Source: Pelagibacterales bacterium SAG-MED15 (GTDB lineage Bacteria; Pseudomonadota; Alphaproteobacteria; Pelagibacterales; Pelagibacteraceae). Taken from it: DNA of 64,000 nucleotides. Positions within the stretch are counted from its first letter, which is position 1, and every line of letters starts with the position of its first letter. The stretch spans positions 1 through 64,000 of the forward strand of contig JACWDM010000005.1 in assembly GCA_014654065.1 (NCBI GenBank). The letters are read 5' to 3'. This document shows, piece by piece, positions 60,607 through 64,000 of the stretch. The position numbers and the translations under genes were made by a program. Below the pieces are notes generated by a model. It searched no databases, was not told the DNA's origin, and saw only the letters and a list, made by a program, of their open reading frames with translations.

Positions 60607-61584
60607 ATGAGTAAACTTAAAATATTTATATTTACTACTGCACTAATTTTTTGTTTGTTAAATCAAAGATTATCATTTTCTGATAGTCATACTTTTGAAG
60701 AAACTCTTAAAATTATTCAACAGGATATAAAAACATTAGAAAAAGCAGTTTACTCTAATTCTAGCAATGAGAGTTTAAATGAAAATATGTCTACAATGGA
60801 TCAAGGTTCAGAAGAAGTTTTAACAAGGCATTTGTTAAAACTCTCAGAAATTGAAAAGCAATTTCAAGAGCTAACAAATAAGTTCGAAGAAATAAATTTT
60901 AAATTGGATAAATTATCAAATAGGCTTTCAAAGGTGCAGGCTGATAATCAAATGAGGTTTCAACAAATTGAATCAGGATCCAAAGAAAATAATAGCGAAA
61001 CAAAAACAAGCTCATTAAGTAATTCAAATGAAATTTTACCTGGTTCATCAGAACCCCAGGACTTAGGTTCAATATCCTATAAAGATACAGAAACAAAATA
61101 TGAAGAACAACAAATTCAATCAATTGATACAACTGGTTCAGTTGTAACAGAAACATTTGCTTTAGAAGAAAAAATACTTCCTAATACTAACGCTAAAGAA
61201 CAATATGAATTTGCAACAAGTTTTTTAAAAAATGGTGATTACAACATGGCAGAAAGAGCATTTAAAGAATTTGTAAATTCTAACCCTAAACATAAACTAG
61301 CTGGAAATGCACAATATTGGTATGCAGAAACTTTTAGAATAAGACAACTCTTTACTGATGCTGCCTCAGCTTATTTAGAAGGTTATCAAAAATATCCAAA
61401 AAGTGATAAGGCTCCTATAAATTTATTAAAACTTGGTGTATCATTAGTTCAAATTGGAGAAAAAGATCAAGGTTGTTTAATGATAAAAGGAGTTAAACAA
61501 CAATATCCTGAAGCTAATCAGTCAGTTCTTCAAAAAGCTAAATATGAAGAAAAAAAGTTTGAATGCTCAAAAGATAAATCATAA
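60607..61584 (+). CDS. CpoB/YbgF-like TPR protein
   Basis: Signal peptide, coiled-coil region, C-terminal AKEQYEFATSFLKNGDYNMAERAFKEFVNSNPKHKLAGNAQYWYAETFRI. Confidence 0.92.
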   Translation: MSKLKIFIFTTALIFCLLNQRLSFSDSHTFEETLKIIQQDIKTLEKAVYSNSSNESLNENMSTMDQGSEEVLTRHLLKLSEIEKQFQELTNKFEEINFKLDKLSNRLSKVQADNQMRFQQIESGSKENNSETKTSSLSNSNEILPGSSEPQDLGSISYKDTETKYEEQQIQSIDTTGSVVTETFALEEKILPNTNAKEQYEFATSFLKNGDYNMAERAFKEFVNSNPKHKLAGNAQYWYAETFRIRQLFTDAASAYLEGYQKYPKSDKAPINLLKLGVSLVQIGEKDQGCLMIKGVKQQYPEANQSVLQKAKYEEKKFECSKDKS

Positions 61585-62578
61585 GTATCTTAGAAAATTA
61601 CTAAATCAAAATCAGGTAAAATTAATTTTCAACAAATTTGAAAAACAATTAAATACTCAACAAAGTTACTTAGTAGCTATTTCTGGCGGACCGGATAGTT
61701 TAGCCTTAGCTTTTTTGTCAAAGTGTTTTCAATTAAAATATAATACAAAATTCTATTATTATATAGTAGATCATAATCTTAGGGTTAATTCTTCTAAAGA
61801 AGCTGTAAAAGCCTCTAAAATTTTAAAAAAAATTAATATCAAATGTAGAATATTAAAATGGCGAGGCTCAAAACCATCCTCAAATATTCAAGCTATAGCG
61901 AGACACTATAGATATGCTCTTTTAGAGAAACAATGCGTTCAAACCAAATCTACCAATATTTTATTAGGTCATCAAAAAGAAGACTTGTATGAAAATTTTT
62001 TTATTAGAATGATAAGAGGAAGTGGATTAAAAGGTCTAGTCTCGTTAAGTAAGAAATATACTAATAATAAAATTAATTATTTAAGACCATTATTAGATTT
62101 TAAAAAAAGAGACCTAGAAAAATTAACACTCAAAGTTTTTAATACTTTTATTAAAGATCCCTCAAATACTAATGAAAATTTCACAAGAGTAAGAATTAGA
62201 AAATTACTTAAAAATTTACAAAATGAAGGTCTAGATGATAAAAAACTTAATTTGACAATTCAAAATTTAAAAAAATCGAATAATGCACTCGAATATTACA
62301 CAAAAAAAAATATTGAAGATAATTTAACTTTTCAAGTTAATAAAAAAAAAGCATTTTTAAGTAAAGATTTTTTAAATCAGCCAAATGAAGTGATAATAAG
62401 ATCATTAAATATAATACTTAAAATTATAGGGGGTCAATATTATCCACCAAGAGGGAAAAAAATTGATTTTCTCATAAACGAGCTTAAATTAAATAAAAAT
62501 TTTAAAAAAGGGACCCTTGGGGGTTGTTTATTCAAAAAAATCAACGAAACTATAATAATTTCTAAAGAAAGAGGCTAA
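61544..62578 (+). CDS. tilS: tRNA(Ile)-lysidine synthetase
   Basis: YLVAISGGPDSLALAFLSKCF PP-loop, IVDHNLRVNSSKEA, LGHQKEDLYENFFIRMIRGSGLKGL. Confidence 0.95.
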   Translation: MKKKSLNAQKINHKYLRKLLNQNQVKLIFNKFEKQLNTQQSYLVAISGGPDSLALAFLSKCFQLKYNTKFYYYIVDHNLRVNSSKEAVKASKILKKINIKCRILKWRGSKPSSNIQAIARHYRYALLEKQCVQTKSTNILLGHQKEDLYENFFIRMIRGSGLKGLVSLSKKYTNNKINYLRPLLDFKKRDLEKLTLKVFNTFIKDPSNTNENFTRVRIRKLLKNLQNEGLDDKKLNLTIQNLKKSNNALEYYTKKNIEDNLTFQVNKKKAFLSKDFLNQPNEVIIRSLNIILKIIGGQYYPPRGKKIDFLINELKLNKNFKKGTLGGCLFKKINETIIISKERG

Positions 62579-62621
62579 AATAGATACTTGTTAAATCAAT
62601 AATAATTATTATCTTTAGACT

Positions 62622-64000
62622 ATGAATTTTAAAAATTTAGCAATGTGGGGAATAATAGTTTTTTTAACTATTGGTCTATATAATATGTTCAAAAATCCAC
62701 AGGGCAGTATTAACAGCAATGTAGAAAAAATTAATTTTTCAACATTTCTTACGGAAGTTGAAAATGGAAGAGTTGTACAAGTTAAAATTAAAGGAAATAA
62801 CATTGACGGAGTTTTGTCCAATGGCAATATGTTTTCAACTTATTCACCAAATGATCCCAATTTAATTGAAAGACTTTCGGATAAAGGTGTCAGCATAACT
62901 GCGGCTCCATTGGATGAGAAAATGCCATCTCTTTTTGGAGTCTTATTATCTTGGTTCCCAATGTTACTTTTAATAGCTGTATGGATATTTTTTATGAGAC
63001 AAATGCAAGGTGGCAAGGGTGGAGCAATGGGTTTTGGAAGATCTAAAGCAAAAATGATGAATGAATTAAAAGGCAAAGTAACTTTTAATGATGTTGCAGG
63101 TGTGGAAGAAGCTAAAGAAGAGGTTGAAGAAGTTGTAGAATTTCTAAAAGATCCAAGAAAATTTAGCAGACTTGGTGGTAAAATACCTAGGGGATGTTTG
63201 CTAGTTGGTCCTCCAGGCACAGGTAAAACTTTATTAGCAAGAGCAATTGCGGGAGAAGCTGGAGTTCCTTTTTTTACTATATCAGGTTCCGATTTTGTTG
63301 AAATGTTTGTTGGAGTAGGTGCTTCGAGAGTAAGGGACATGTTTGAACAAGGAAAAAAACATTCACCATGTATAATTTTTATTGATGAAATTGATGCTGT
63401 TGGAAGAAGTAGAGGCGCTGGCTTAGGAGGTGGAAATGACGAGAGAGAACAAACTTTAAATCAGCTTCTTGTTGAAATGGATGGATTTGAAACCAACGAA
63501 GGTGTTATAATTATTGCCGCAACAAATAGACCAGATGTTTTAGATCCTGCGCTTTTAAGACCTGGAAGATTTGATCGTCAAGTTGTAGTTTCAAACCCTG
63601 ACATAATAGGAAGAGAAAAAATATTAAAAGTACATGTCAAAAAAATATCAATGTCTCCAGATGTAAATTTAAGAACCATTGCAAGAGGAACACCTGGTTT
63701 TTCTGGTGCAGACTTGGCAAATTTAGTAAACGAGTCTGCATTATTAGCTGCAAGAAAAAATAAAAGAATTGTTACTTATCAAGAATTTGAAGAAGCAAAA
63801 GATAAAGTTATGATGGGAGCTGAGAGAAGATCAATGGTTATGACGGAGGATGAAAAAAAATTAACAGCTTATCATGAAGGAGGACATGCTTTAGTTTCCT
63901 TTAACATGCCTAGCTACGATCCAATTCATAAGGCAACAATAATTCCACGAGGAAGAGCATTAGGAATGGTCATGAATCTACCTGAAAGAGACAAACATGG
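62622..64000 (+). CDS. ftsH: ATP-dependent zinc metalloprotease FtsH (truncated by window end)
   Basis: Forward frame [23 protein letters not shown]...; [58 protein letters not shown]. Confidence 0.97.
   Translation, partial: MNFKNLAMWGIIVFLTIGLYNMFKNPQGSINSNVEKINFSTFLTEVENGRVVQVKIKGNNIDGVLSNGNMFSTYSPNDPNLIERLSDKGVSITAAPLDEKMPSLFGVLLSWFPMLLLIAVWIFFMRQMQGGKGGAMGFGRSKAKMMNELKGKVTFNDVAGVEEAKEEVEEVVEFLKDPRKFSRLGGKIPRGCLLVGPPGTGKTLLARAIAGEAGVPFFTISGSDFVEMFVGVGASRVRDMFEQGKKHSPCIIFIDEIDAVGRSRGAGLGGGNDEREQTLNQLLVEMDGFETNEGVIIIAATNRPDVLDPALLRPGRFDRQVVVSNPDIIGREKILKVHVKKISMSPDVNLRTIARGTPGFSGADLANLVNESALLAARKNKRIVTYQEFEEAKDKVMMGAERRSMVMTEDEKKLTAYHEGGHALVSFNMPSYDPIHKATIIPRGRALGMVMNLPERDKH

Noticed and set aside
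62615-63340. Minus-strand ORFs 62615..62827 and 62840..63340
   Set aside because: Antisense to ftsH, which has clear AAA+ motifs on the + strand

Overview
AT-rich 64 kb window that looks like a SAR11/Pelagibacter-type alphaproteobacterial chromosome (inferred from gene content and order, not from a database search). About 1-38.2 kb is a surface-polysaccharide island. It holds an SxtJ/DUF5989/carbamoyltransferase module with SGNH-type proteins; a minus-strand nonulosonic (sialic/legionaminic)-acid-like operon with a second carbamoyltransferase, a class-III aminotransferase and a WbpG/HisH/HisF-like amidotransferase set; a MarR-EPS-type regulator with a perfect 18-bp inverted repeat next to its start; a PglK/MsbA-like ABC exporter; many glycosyltransferases, sugar epimerases and methyltransferases; a WecA-like transferase; and gmd/fcl. 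The island ends at a decayed epimerase remnant directly before a 5S rRNA gene. No 16S or 23S is present after the island, which fits the known SAR11 arrangement where a hypervariable region separates 23S from 5S. About 39-64 kb is mostly core genome: L36, pntAA/AB/B, a transaldolase-like gene, initiator tRNA-Met, S21, L31, efp, thiE, class I aldolase, pgk, gap, tkt, zapA, a 5-FCL gene, yebC, a phage-type RuvC-like gene, tolQRAB-pal-cpoB, tilS and ftsH (truncated by the window end). All functions come from reading motifs in the translations; no searches were run.
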